The notes under the pieces were generated by a model that was given only the letters and a program-made list of their open reading frames with translations, did not search any database and was not told where the DNA came from. Shown one piece after another: positions 40,902-47,993 of a DNA stretch of 47,993 nucleotides. The position numbers and the translations under genes are program-made. The stretch comes from Fretibacterium sp. (lineage in GTDB: Bacteria > Synergistota > Synergistia > Synergistales > Aminobacteriaceae), in the NCBI GenBank assembly GCA_024681935.1, contig JAIKZX010000016.1:1-47993 (forward strand), given 5' to 3'. Each line of letters begins with the position of its first letter. Within the stretch, counting starts at the first letter, position 1.

Positions 40902-41594
40902 ATGATGGCGTTGTTATACAGAAGGTTCATGACCGCCGTCCTCGCCCTGTTTCTCTGCATTGAGTGGGGACCGCTCAGCGAGGAACGGGGCCGTTGGGGT
41001 ATTGCCTTTGGGAACCCTTTTCTGAAGGAGGTGGCGCTGACCTTCGACGACGGGCCTCGGGAACACGGGATGCAGGAGCTGATGGCCGTCCTTGGAGAGC
41101 AGGACGTTCACGCAACATTCTTCCTGGTGGGGAAGTTCGGCGAGCGTTACGCTCCAATCACCCTCTCCCTGGCCGCAGCGGGACACGAGATTGCCAACCA
41201 CACCTACACACACCCCAAGCTCTATCAGCTCTGGGTGGAGAAGATCATGAGGGAGGCGGAGCGGTGCGATGAGGTCGTCGAGGCCCTTGGCCTGAGAAAG
41301 ACACGCTTTTTGAGGCCACCCGGAGGAAGCTTTAATCTGAAGATTTTTAACGCTATGCGGCGTATGGGTCTGAGGCTGGGACTCTGGACCCTGAACAGCG
41401 CAGATTACACGGGTCGCCCTGCGGAGGAGATTATTCACCTCGTCATCCACAACGTCACCCCTGGGACAGTGGTACTGATGCACTCCGGCGTGCCCAACAC
41501 AGTGACTGCCCTGCCGCAGATTATTCATGAGCTCTGTGCGAGGGGCTACCGCTTTGTCCGGCTGGAGGACTTGTGGAACGGTGGAAGAACATAG
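40902..41594 (+). CDS. Polysaccharide deacetylase (NodB/CE4 family)
   Basis: A 230-aa protein with an N-terminal signal or anchor helix (FMTAVLALFLCIEWGP) and a NodB homology domain. The metal and catalytic motifs are VALTFDDGPREHG (Asp-Asp), HEIANHTYTHPKL (His-x3-His) and FLRPPGGSFN; later LWTLNSADYTGR and VLMHSG complete the CE4 pattern. It likely removes N-acetyl groups from an envelope glycan such as peptidoglycan. The start is uncertain: ATG 40902 or 40905 follow AAAGG closely, and TTG 40875 has AGAAGG 7 nt upstream. It is divergent from the HD-protein row. Confidence 0.9.
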   Translation: MMALLYRRFMTAVLALFLCIEWGPLSEERGRWGIAFGNPFLKEVALTFDDGPREHGMQELMAVLGEQDVHATFFLVGKFGERYAPITLSLAAAGHEIANHTYTHPKLYQLWVEKIMREAERCDEVVEALGLRKTRFLRPPGGSFNLKIFNAMRRMGLRLGLWTLNSADYTGRPAEEIIHLVIHNVTPGTVVLMHSGVPNTVTALPQIIHELCARGYRFVRLEDLWNGGRT

Positions 41595-41625
41595 TAAAGC
41601 AGAAAAAGAGAAAAATACTTTATGC

Positions 41626-41631
41626 TAGAAT
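41626..41631 (+). promoter_or_regulatory. Candidate extended -10 for the CDC48-like gene
   Basis: TGCTAGAAT fits an extended -10 (TGnTAnAAT) about 40 nt before the chosen ATG at 41670. No clear -35 box; candidate only. Confidence 0.35.
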
Positions 41632-41669
41632 AAGGCGGTTTGAATTCAGACAAGGCAGAAGGGACATCA

Positions 41670-43769
41670 ATGCAGAAAATCTTGAAGGTTCAGGAGGCCT
41701 ACCCTGGCGACGCACTGAAGGGAATCGTGCGGCTTCACCCTGACGACATGGCGGAACTGGGACTCTCCGAAGGTGAAATCATTGAACTCAAGGGGAAGAC
41801 CACGACAGCGGCCCGGGTCAAAACCGGGGAACCGGAGACCGGCCGGGGCATAATTCAGATGGACGGATTGCTCCGGGAAAATGCTTCAGTTTCACTTGAC
41901 GACAACATCAACGTCGAGGGGGCCGAGGCATACCACTTTGCAGGGAGTGCCACGCTCCAGCCTCTGACGAACACCAACCTCTCCGAAAAGGAAAAAGACG
42001 AGGCCTACATCCTGTCACTCCTCGTGGGACAGGTCGTGCGGGCCGGAGACCGCGTGCGCCTCAACCTCTTTGGGACGCGTGTCTGCGACTTTCGCGTCAC
42101 GGCAACAACACCGGAGGGAACAGCGGTCATCAATCCGTCCACCTACCTCAACCTGCTCAAGCCTGCGGAGGTGACGCAGCAGCACAAGGTCTCTTATGAG
42201 GACATTGGCGGCCTGGGCTCACAGATACGTAAAGTGCGCGAGATGATTGAACTTCCGCTGCGCTTCCCACAGATTTTTGAGCGGCTCGGTATCCAGCCGC
42301 CGAAGGGCGTTTTGCTCTATGGACCTCCAGGCACGGGCAAAACGGTGATTGCACGGGCTGTGGCCAACGAAACCGACGCATGGTTCACGCACATCTCCGG
42401 ACCGGAGGTCATCGGGAAGTTCTATGGGGAGAGCGAAGAGCGGATACGCAGCATCTTCGAGGAAGCTCAGGAACGTGCCCCATCCATTATTTTCATTGAC
42501 GAGATTGACGCCATTGCCCCCAAACGTGAGGATATGGGTGGCGAGAAGCAGGTGGAGCGACGCGTCGTCGCCCAGCTTCTGGCCCTGATGGACGGGCTGG
42601 AGTCCCGTGGGCAGGTTGTTGTTATCGGGGCAACAAATATCCCCAACGCACTGGACCCTGCGCTTCGTCGACCAGGCCGCTTTGACCGGGAAATCTCCGT
42701 TCCTATCCCCGACCGCAAGGGAAGGTTGGAGATATTACAAATTCATACGCGGGGAATGCCCCTTGCGAAGGATGTCGATCTTAAAAAGGTGGCAGATCTC
42801 TCCCATGGTTTTGTGGGGGCTGATTTGGAGGCGCTGGCCAAGGAGGCGGCCATGGCCTGCGTCCGGGATATCCTTCCTCACGTCAACCTTCAGACCCAGG
42901 AGATTCCTTATGAGAAGGTCGCAGCGCTGGAGGTCAAGATGCGGCACTTCATGACGGCGTTGATGGAAATTGAGCCTTCCGCTGTCCGCGAGGTTTTCGT
43001 CGAGATACCCAATGTCTCCTGGCAAGACGTTGGCGGTCTGGAAGAAGTCAAGGATGAACTCATGCATGCTATAACATGGCCTCAGCAACATTCAGCTCTT
43101 TTTGAGAGTTATGACATCCGCCCGACGCGGGGCATTTTGCTGCATGGCCCATCCGGTACAGGCAAAACACTGTTGGCGCGGGCCCTGGCACGGGAGAGCG
43201 GCGTCAACTTCATATCCGTACAGAGCGCGTCCATCATGTCTCGTTATCTTGGCGAGTCCGAACGGGCTATCCGCGAGGTTTTCCGCGTCGCTCGACAGGC
43301 AGCCCCTTCTATTCTATATTTTGATGAGATTGAGGCGTTATTCCCTACCGGTGACGCTGCCAGTACCACAGAGCAGCGGGTATTAGGCCAGTTTTTATCG
43401 GAGATGAACGGCATTGAGGAACTTCAGGGCGTTACCGTTTTGGCAACAACGAATCGTTTAGAACGACTTGATCCCTCGCTCCTCACAGCAGGGCGATTCG
43501 ACATGGTGTTGGAGCTTTCTCTTCCCAACCGAGAGACACGTGAGCAGATATTCCGCATTGAGCTCCGAAAAAAACCCCTTGCGCCGGATGTGCATCTGGA
43601 CGAACTGGCGGAGCGCACCAAGGGGGCCAGCGGAGCGGACATTGCCCTCGTCTGCCGTCGGGCAGCGATGGAAGCGCTGAAGTCCAGCCTGGCCCACGAA
43701 AAGGAGACTCTGCTTATTGAGGCAGCACACTTCGAGACAGCGCTTCAGGGGAGACACTTCGCCTCTTAA
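41670..43769 (+). CDS. CDC48/VAT-type double AAA ATPase
   Basis: A 699-aa hexameric AAA+ unfoldase of the CDC48/p97/VAT type. The N domain (about 1-180) starts LKVQEAYPGDALKGIVRLHPDDMAELGLSEGEIIELKG, like archaeal VAT. D1 has YGPPGTGKT near residue 217, IIFIDEIDAIAPKRED and RRPGRFDRE. D2 has HGPSGTGKT near 493, ILYFDEIEALF and LTAGRFDM. Each domain carries a GG hinge (IGGL, VGGLEEVKDEL). D2 is more divergent than D1. ATG at 41670 follows GAAGGG. It probably extracts or unfolds proteins for degradation; no proteasome gene is nearby. Such genes are common in archaea and found in only some bacterial phyla. Confidence 0.93.
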   Translation: MQKILKVQEAYPGDALKGIVRLHPDDMAELGLSEGEIIELKGKTTTAARVKTGEPETGRGIIQMDGLLRENASVSLDDNINVEGAEAYHFAGSATLQPLTNTNLSEKEKDEAYILSLLVGQVVRAGDRVRLNLFGTRVCDFRVTATTPEGTAVINPSTYLNLLKPAEVTQQHKVSYEDIGGLGSQIRKVREMIELPLRFPQIFERLGIQPPKGVLLYGPPGTGKTVIARAVANETDAWFTHISGPEVIGKFYGESEERIRSIFEEAQERAPSIIFIDEIDAIAPKREDMGGEKQVERRVVAQLLALMDGLESRGQVVVIGATNIPNALDPALRRPGRFDREISVPIPDRKGRLEILQIHTRGMPLAKDVDLKKVADLSHGFVGADLEALAKEAAMACVRDILPHVNLQTQEIPYEKVAALEVKMRHFMTALMEIEPSAVREVFVEIPNVSWQDVGGLEEVKDELMHAITWPQQHSALFESYDIRPTRGILLHGPSGTGKTLLARALARESGVNFISVQSASIMSRYLGESERAIREVFRVARQAAPSILYFDEIEALFPTGDAASTTEQRVLGQFLSEMNGIEELQGVTVLATTNRLERLDPSLLTAGRFDMVLELSLPNRETREQIFRIELRKKPLAPDVHLDELAERTKGASGADIALVCRRAAMEALKSSLAHEKETLLIEAAHFETALQGRHFAS

Positions 43770-44016
43770 ACCCGGCACAAAAAGATCTTTTTTGATGTTC
43801 TTTGTCATTATGGGACTGACAGCACATCCCCAGACAGGAGATAGGATTTTTTCCGAGAAAGTCATGGGACATCGATGTCTGGAAGATTATACAGCTGAAA
43901 CAAATCCCCTGATGTACTTCCTCTGCGTTGTCATCAGGGGAAAACGACAGGAGCCACACTGAATATAGTGCTCTGAACCAAACATCCGGTGGAACGGCAA
44001 AGTGCCCCTCCACCGG
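43770..44016. other. Non-coding stretch with hairpins
   Basis: No recognisable gene lies between the CDC48-like stop and the terminator. It contains a perfect 12-nt palindrome GACATCGATGTC (43868-43879) and the inverted repeat listed separately. The overlapping track ORFs on both strands read as unrelated sequence. Confidence 0.4.
43905..43941. repeat. Inverted repeat, 10-bp stem
   Basis: TCCCCTGATG (43905-43914) pairs with CATCAGGGGA (43932-43941) across a 17-nt loop. No T tract follows on the plus strand. It lies between the CDC48-like gene and the intrinsic terminator and may be an mRNA 3' structure. Confidence 0.6.
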
Positions 44017-44029
44017 TTAAACTTTTTTT
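43986..44029 (+). terminator. Intrinsic terminator downstream of the CDC48-like gene
   Basis: The stem CCGGTGGA ... TCCACCGG with an inner GGCA-AAG-TGCC stem is followed by TTAAACTTTTTTT. It is a strong rho-independent terminator on the plus strand, about 215 nt after the CDC48-like stop. The hairpin also immediately follows the stop of the degenerate frame on the minus strand. Confidence 0.8.
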
Positions 44030-44220
44030 CTGTCAAACCTGATCAGGACTTTCAGCATACGTTCCAGGACGAATCCTATTGTGCGTCCATCCCTGAACCT
44101 GCCGTTTCTGAAGACTAAAACGACCTTACTGTTCCCCAGTTCCAGGATTTTTCACTCATTAGTCCCGGCTCCGGAGAATACGGATAAAACACTGGCAGAA
44201 CGTCTTTTCCTGAGGCCTCA
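44017..44220 (-). pseudogene. Degenerate reading frame downstream of flaG
   Basis: Two overlapping minus-strand frames join into one protein-like sequence. The first reads SGKDVLPVFYPYSPEPGLMSEK. The second, joined by a frameshift near 44150, reads ILELGNSKVVLVFRNGRFRDGRTIGF and ends VLERMLKVLIRFDRKKV and stop. The stop sits next to a strong hairpin. I do not recognise the family. It could be the end of a gene once downstream of flaG. Support is only the protein-like composition, so this is tentative. Confidence 0.25.
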
Positions 44221-44223
44221 CTG

Positions 44224-44604
44224 CTATGCTTTTACGTCCAGCCGTTCGCTCAGTACTTTATGAATCTGTTCAACCAGCTTCACGATATCATCGCCCGGAA
44301 TCTTCCGCACAATGCTGCCGTCGTCCGTATTGACAACCTGGACCTGAACTATATCCGCTTCCTCGATGACCTCATACTCCAGGTGTCGGTGCGGCGTCAG
44401 GAGATCTACCACCTCTAAAGTCTTGTCCAGAACGTCCTTTAGTGCCTCACGGCTCAAGGTGTCCTTCTCCTGATCCGGGTCCCTCTCTCCAGCTGGGGTC
44501 TGTGTCGTATCGGGTCTCAGTTTCACCAACCCAAACTCAACCTGCTTAATCCGCTCAGGGCTGAGCGTCTGTGGCGTCCCCTCCGGCGGATATATCGTTC
44601 CCAT
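44224..44604 (-). CDS. flaG: FlaG-family flagellar protein
   Basis: A 126-aa protein with a variable N-terminal half and the FlaG core at about 70-126: LEYEVIEEADIVQVQVVNTDDGSIVRKIPGDDIVKLVEQIHKVLSERLDVKA. This matches the family pattern of a beta hairpin followed by I-R-x-I-P and a C-terminal helix ending in D-x-x-A. FlaG affects flagellar filament length in other bacteria. ATG at 44604 has GAGG 9 nt upstream. It stands alone, away from fliD or fliS, and a sigma-28-like -10 box lies about 100 nt upstream. Confidence 0.8.
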   Translation of the reverse strand: MGTIYPPEGTPQTLSPERIKQVEFGLVKLRPDTTQTPAGERDPDQEKDTLSREALKDVLDKTLEVVDLLTPHRHLEYEVIEEADIVQVQVVNTDDGSIVRKIPGDDIVKLVEQIHKVLSERLDVKA

Positions 44605-44706
44605 CTTCACTTACCTCACCTGCTTCCATGCGATTGAACGGCACCCTTCCTCATAAGAAAGAATGCCACAAAGACATCCTCCATCTCTTGTCTCATTATA
44701 AATTAA

Positions 44707-44714
44707 TTATCGGC
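44707..44714 (-). promoter_or_regulatory. Sigma-28 (FliA/SigD)-like -10 box upstream of flaG
   Basis: The minus strand reads GCCGATAA, an exact match to the flagellar sigma-28 -10 consensus, oriented toward flaG about 100 nt away. The expected TAAA -35 element is not present at 14-16 nt. A sigma-70-like TATAAT also lies just downstream. Confidence 0.45.
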
Positions 44715-44867
44715 ACACTGCAAACGAAAAACAAGGGGTAAAAGGGAGGTTATCCTCCTCTCACTCATACTCATTTCTTATATTAAATAATGACCTCCGC
44801 GGATTATCAAACGCTGTGCTCGCGTCACGGCACAGGAGAGACGCGTGAACATTGTTACAGAAATGGA

Positions 44868-44896
44868 TTTTCAATTCGCCAAATTTCTAATAAAAT
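44868..44896 (+). promoter_or_regulatory. Candidate dapA promoter
   Basis: TTTTCA (44868-44873) and TAAAAT (44891-44896) are separated by exactly 17 nt and lie about 75 nt before the dapA ATG. The -35 match is 4/6, the -10 match 5/6. Confidence 0.4.
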
Positions 44897-44969
44897 ATTA
44901 AGGGTATCTAATCAGGGGCACTTTTGCGCTCCTGTCCATGAAACATGGTTTAGTGAAGGAGAGATTACA

Positions 44970-45860
44970 ATGAGAAACAAACCAGTATTCCGTGGTGTGG
45001 CCACAGCCCTGATTACTCCGATGACCGAGGATGGGATTGACTTTGACGCCTTTGGCCGGATTATCGACTGGCAGATCGAGCAGGGCATCAATGCGCTGGT
45101 CATCGCAGGGACCACGGGTGAGGGATCCACGCTCACCGACGAGGAGCATAAGGAAGCCATCCGTTTCTCCGTAAAGCGCATAGCGGGCAGGGTCCCTGTC
45201 ATTGCGGCAACGGGTTCCAATGATACTCAGTACGCCCTCGAACTTTCGAAGTGTGCCTGCGAGGACGGTGCAGACGCATTACTTGTCGTGACGCCGTACT
45301 ACAACAAGGCGACGCAGAAGGGGCTCATCAAAATGTACACCACTATTGCTGACGCCTCCACAAAACCGCTCATTCTGTACAACGTCCCCTCCCGGACCGG
45401 CATAAACATTGAACCCTCAACCTACGCAGCCTTGGCGGAGCATCCCAATATCGCAGGCATCAAGGAGGCAAACAGCAACATCTCCAAAATTGTGGAGACG
45501 GCTGCCCTGGTAAACGGCAGGATGGACATCTACTCAGGGAACGACGATCAGGTGGTTCCAATCCTATCTATAGGGGGACAGGGCGTTATCTCCGTCCTCT
45601 CCAACATCATGCCCGCCGGGACAGTGGAGATGTGCAACCGTTTCTTCCAGGGCGACGTTGCCGGGAGCGCGGCTCTTCAGCGCGAATTTCTCCCCTTAAT
45701 CAACGCACTTTTCTGTGAGGTCAATCCCATCCCGGTGAATGCCGCCATGGCCGCCATGGGGTGGTGCAAAAACTACGTGCGTCTGCCGCTGACCCCGATG
45801 GAGGAACAGCACTGGCAGCACCTTCGTTCATTAATGAAGGCCCAGGGCCTGTTGGGATAA
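44970..45860 (+). CDS. dapA: 4-hydroxy-tetrahydrodipicolinate synthase
   Basis: A 296-aa (beta/alpha)8 enzyme that condenses pyruvate and aspartate semialdehyde, the first committed step to diaminopimelate and lysine. Active-site elements are GTTGEGSTL (Thr48/Thr49), YNVPSRTG with Tyr137, and the Schiff-base lysine K165 in IAGIKEANSN. The track ORF begins 60 codons earlier; ATG at 44970 has GAAGGAGAG upstream and the normal N-terminus RNKPVFRGVATALITPM. It is the first gene of dapA-dapB-dapH-aminotransferase. Confidence 0.97.
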   Translation: MRNKPVFRGVATALITPMTEDGIDFDAFGRIIDWQIEQGINALVIAGTTGEGSTLTDEEHKEAIRFSVKRIAGRVPVIAATGSNDTQYALELSKCACEDGADALLVVTPYYNKATQKGLIKMYTTIADASTKPLILYNVPSRTGINIEPSTYAALAEHPNIAGIKEANSNISKIVETAALVNGRMDIYSGNDDQVVPILSIGGQGVISVLSNIMPAGTVEMCNRFFQGDVAGSAALQREFLPLINALFCEVNPIPVNAAMAAMGWCKNYVRLPLTPMEEQHWQHLRSLMKAQGLLG

Positions 45861-45872
45861 TGGGGGCCGCCT

Positions 45873-46625
45873 ATGGATATCATCATCAGCGGCGCCAACG
45901 GGCGAATGGGCCGTATGCTGGCAGAGGCGGTGAAGGCAGCCCAGGTCAATGGAAACTCTTATCATGTGGCTGCACGGGTGGATATTAGCCTTGAAACAGA
46001 CCCGGCGGCCGGTACTTACGCCGCGCTGGAATCCTTCACAGGACACGCGGATGTCGTCATCGACTTCTCCCACCACACAGCAGCGAAAGGCCTGACAGAA
46101 TACTGCCTTGCTCGTTCATTACCTGTTGTCGTCGCAACAACAGGACAGACCGAGGATGAGATGAACCTGATTCACACGGCATCGACGAAGATACCTGTTT
46201 TTCTGTCGGCGAATATGTCACTTGGCGTCGCCCTGCTGGCCGACCTTGTGAAAAAAGCAATCTCCGTCCTTCCGGATGCCGAGGTTGAGATTCTTGAGCA
46301 TCATCATGATCAGAAACTGGATGTCCCAAGCGGGACCGCTTTATTGCTGGCAAAACGCATTGTTGAAGCACGTCCTGATTCCCAGATTGTTGTGGGACGA
46401 CATCAGAACGGCAAGCGTTCGCCCAGGGAGATCGGTATCCACTCCCTCCGCTATGGCAACGAAGTGGGGACTCACGAGGTCATTCTGTCCATGGGGAATG
46501 AGACGTTGACGCTTAAGCACAAAGCAGAGGATCGCTCTCTATTCGCCCGAGGGGCTCTGGCAGCCGCATCATTTCTTATCGGAAAGATGCCGGGGCTGTA
46601 CGATATGCGGGATATCGTGATGTAA
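45873..46625 (+). CDS. dapB: 4-hydroxy-tetrahydrodipicolinate reductase
   Basis: A 250-aa NAD(P)H-dependent reductase, second step of the DAP pathway. The dinucleotide-binding loop IISGANGRMGRML (usually GxxGRMG), the motif VVIDFSHHTAAKG, ATTGQTEDE and the catalytic region EILEHHHDQKLDVPSGTALLLAK are all present. Length is slightly shorter than E. coli DapB (273 aa), usual for this family branch. It begins 12 nt after dapA. Confidence 0.96.
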   Translation: MDIIISGANGRMGRMLAEAVKAAQVNGNSYHVAARVDISLETDPAAGTYAALESFTGHADVVIDFSHHTAAKGLTEYCLARSLPVVVATTGQTEDEMNLIHTASTKIPVFLSANMSLGVALLADLVKKAISVLPDAEVEILEHHHDQKLDVPSGTALLLAKRIVEARPDSQIVVGRHQNGKRSPREIGIHSLRYGNEVGTHEVILSMGNETLTLKHKAEDRSLFARGALAAASFLIGKMPGLYDMRDIVM

Positions 46626-46637
46626 GGAGAACGCCAG

Positions 46638-47330
46638 ATGAACGCACAGGAAATCATTCATTATATCGCCTCGGCTGAGAAAAAGACTCCTGTTAAGCTG
46701 TACGTCAGGGAAAAAGCTGCTATCGACTACGGCGCAGCGAAGGTCTTTGGAATTGGCGATAAGATTGTCTTTGGCAACTGGAGCGAGTTGGGCCCCATTT
46801 TAGAGGCAAACAAAGATCGGATTGAGGACATCGTCATCGAAAACGACCGTCGAAACAGCGCCGTCCCTCTGTTGGACATGAAGGACATCTCTGCACGGAT
46901 TGAGCCGGGAGCAATCATCCGGGAAAAAGTGACCATCGGGAAAAACGCTGTGATAATGATGGGAGCTGTCATCAATATTGGGGCCGCCGTCGGAGATGGA
47001 ACAATGATTGATATGGGGGCTGTGCTGGGCGGCCGGGCCACGGTAGGCCGCAACTGCCACATCGGAGCCGGGGCCGTCCTTGCCGGGGTCATTGAGCCCG
47101 CCTCTGCCGTTCCCGTTATCGTGGAAGATGACGTTCTGATTGGAGCTAACGCCGTCATCATTGAAGGGGTCCACGTGGGACGGGGCGCTGTCGTCGCGGC
47201 AGGGGCAGTCGTAATTGAGGACGTTCCCGATGAGATGGTTGTCGCTGGATGTCCTGCCCGCATCATCAAGCGAAAGGACAGCGGCACATCACAGAAGACG
47301 GCCCTGGAGCAAGCACTCCGCACTCTGTGA
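46638..47330 (+). CDS. dapH: Tetrahydrodipicolinate N-acetyltransferase
   Basis: A 230-aa left-handed beta-helix acetyltransferase. The N-terminal part is DapH_N-like ([22 protein letters not shown]), followed by hexapeptide repeats (about 90-205, such as [51 protein letters not shown]). This is DapH of the acetyl variant, as in B. subtilis, rather than the succinyl DapD, which lacks this N-terminal part. ATG follows TAAGGAGA. Placed between dapB and an aminotransferase gene. Confidence 0.93.
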   Translation: MNAQEIIHYIASAEKKTPVKLYVREKAAIDYGAAKVFGIGDKIVFGNWSELGPILEANKDRIEDIVIENDRRNSAVPLLDMKDISARIEPGAIIREKVTIGKNAVIMMGAVINIGAAVGDGTMIDMGAVLGGRATVGRNCHIGAGAVLAGVIEPASAVPVIVEDDVLIGANAVIIEGVHVGRGAVVAAGAVVIEDVPDEMVVAGCPARIIKRKDSGTSQKTALEQALRTL

Positions 47331-47337
47331 TGCCGTT

Positions 47338-47993
47338 ATGATACAGGATAGGCTGAACACAGCAATCTATGGGGCGAAACGAAGCCCCATACGGGAATTT
47401 TCCAAACTTGCGGCCCAGACACCGGACTGCGTGCGCCTCACCCTGGGAGAACCCGATTTCGAGACCCCAGAACCCATCCGTCAGGCAGTCAACGCAGCCC
47501 TTGCCCGTGGGGAGACCCATTATATTGAGAACAACGGCACAGCGGAGCTCAGAGAAAAGATTGCCGCGTTCGAAAAAAAACGTCATGGGCTGGAGTATTC
47601 ACCAAACGAGGTCATTGTTACGGTGGGAGCGACGGAGGCTATTTTCGCAGCGCTGTTTGGCATGCTCAACCCGGGGGACGAGGTCATCGTCCCCATCCCC
47701 GCCTTTGTGTTGTACGAACGAATCATCAGCCTTTGTCGTGCTGTTTTCGTTCCTCTGGACACACGGGAGGACGATTTTCAGATTGATCAAAAAAAGCTGA
47801 CGAATCTCCTTTCTCCCAGAACCAAGGCTATCATTCTGAACTCCCCTAATAATCCAACAGGTTGTATTTTAAACAACAAAAGCCTTAATTCTGTGCGCGA
47901 AGCCGTACAGGGAAAGGATATTTTTGTTCTGTGTGATGATGTTTACAATCAGCTCTGCTATATGGATTCCTATCACAGCTTCGCGGAATTCAA
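47338..47993 (+). CDS. PLP-dependent aminotransferase (PatA/N-acetyl-LL-diaminopimelate aminotransferase-like), truncated by window end
   Basis: The open frame from ATG 47338 runs off the right edge after about 218 codons, so it is missing from the ORF track. It is a class I/II fold-type I aminotransferase: RLTLGEPDFETPEPIRQAV, HYIENNGTAELREKIAAF, VTVGATEAIFAALFGMLNPGDEVIVP, LNSPNNPTGCIL and CDDVYNQLCY. The PLP lysine lies beyond the edge. Following dapH by 7 nt, it is best read as N-acetyl-diaminopimelate aminotransferase (PatA/DapX type), completing the acetyl route. No clear RBS; coupling to dapH is likely. Confidence 0.88.
   Translation, partial: MIQDRLNTAIYGAKRSPIREFSKLAAQTPDCVRLTLGEPDFETPEPIRQAVNAALARGETHYIENNGTAELREKIAAFEKKRHGLEYSPNEVIVTVGATEAIFAALFGMLNPGDEVIVPIPAFVLYERIISLCRAVFVPLDTREDDFQIDQKKLTNLLSPRTKAIILNSPNNPTGCILNNKSLNSVREAVQGKDIFVLCDDVYNQLCYMDSYHSFAEF

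Larger units (their letters stand above)
44605..44969. other. Divergent intergenic region flaG / dapA
   Basis: A 365-nt AT-rich region without a gene. It holds the sigma-28-like site and a TATAAT for flaG on the minus strand and a sigma-70-like promoter for dapA on the plus strand. The track ORF reaching back to 44790 is an in-frame extension of dapA with no family similarity. No lysine riboswitch pattern was recognised. Confidence 0.6.

Noticed and set aside
44740-44969. Lysine riboswitch upstream of dapA
   Set aside because: The conserved lysine-riboswitch core sequences were not found; only a promoter and a weak hairpin are visible.
46727-47323. 198-aa minus-strand ORF opposite dapH
   Set aside because: Its Thr/Ile/Pro repeats are merely the reverse of the hexapeptide repeats of dapH.
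1-47993. CRISPR arrays, phage genes, transposases or tRNAs
   Set aside because: None was recognised on either strand; no regularly spaced repeats, integrase or tRNA cloverleaf was seen by eye.

Overview
The window looks like an ordinary chromosomal segment of an anaerobic, diderm, probably flagellated bacterium. The best taxonomic guess is the phylum Synergistota. This is an inference from gene content: a CDC48-type AAA ATPase, a flavodiiron protein, WG-repeat and CapA-type secreted proteins, acetyl-pathway lysine genes, corrinoid salvage, and a degraded secreted gene whose tail resembles the Synergist-CTERM sorting signal. No database comparison was possible. Coding density is high, most genes sit in tightly packed operons, and no phage, IS element, CRISPR array or tRNA was seen. 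Layout, left to right: (1) 1-351: the 5' end of a 16S rRNA gene leaving the window leftward, with two tandem promoters, divergent from iscR. (2) 352-2516: a minimal iron-sulfur operon iscR-iscS-iscU ending in a strong bidirectional terminator. (3) 2613-4861: an M20 amidohydrolase divergent from an RpiR/SIS regulator. (4) 4879-13031, minus strand: a long gene row starting with cobU, then a GtrB-like glycosyltransferase, a multi-pass glycan-type membrane protein, comEA, comEC, ornithine carbamoyltransferase, a small zinc ribbon, a EutT-like corrinoid adenosyltransferase and a CitG-like protein. (5) 13086-19972, plus strand: cobS, a short second CobU-like protein, a HAD phosphatase, an S9 peptidase, a DtxR-type regulator, a flavodiiron protein and a YbhN-like membrane protein. 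(6) 19975-26162, minus strand: SYLF protein, exported GH13 glucosidase, an orphan secreted protein, a TPR protein and formate-tetrahydrofolate ligase. (7) 26315-29043: a CapA-like protein coupled to a secreted WG-repeat protein. (8) 29044-29593: an AT-rich gap. (9) 29594-32442: an OmpR-type two-component system and a frameshifted secreted-protein pseudogene. (10) 32517-37931, minus strand: PLP decarboxylase, mutY, hflK, hflC and mgtE. (11) 38065-40792: an HD protein with a NarL-type two-component system. (12) 40902-43769: polysaccharide deacetylase and the CDC48-like ATPase. (13) 43770-44604: gene debris, hairpins and flaG with a sigma-28-like -10 box. (14) 44970-47993: dapA-dapB-dapH and a truncated aminotransferase gene, that is, lysine/diaminopimelate synthesis by the acetyl route. 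Functional themes: corrinoid salvage and activation are represented on both sides of 13 kb (cobU, cobS, CobU-like, EutT-like). Oxygen and iron handling is represented by isc, DtxR and the flavodiiron protein. Envelope functions include SYLF, CapA, WG, deacetylase, GtrB and YbhN proteins. No complete, clearly unprecedented system stands out. The observations most worth following are the frameshifted CTERM-like gene, the divided CobU motifs around cobS, the corrinoid/ornithine gene row, the CapA-WG pair, the sigma-28-like site before flaG and the degenerate reading frame downstream of flaG.
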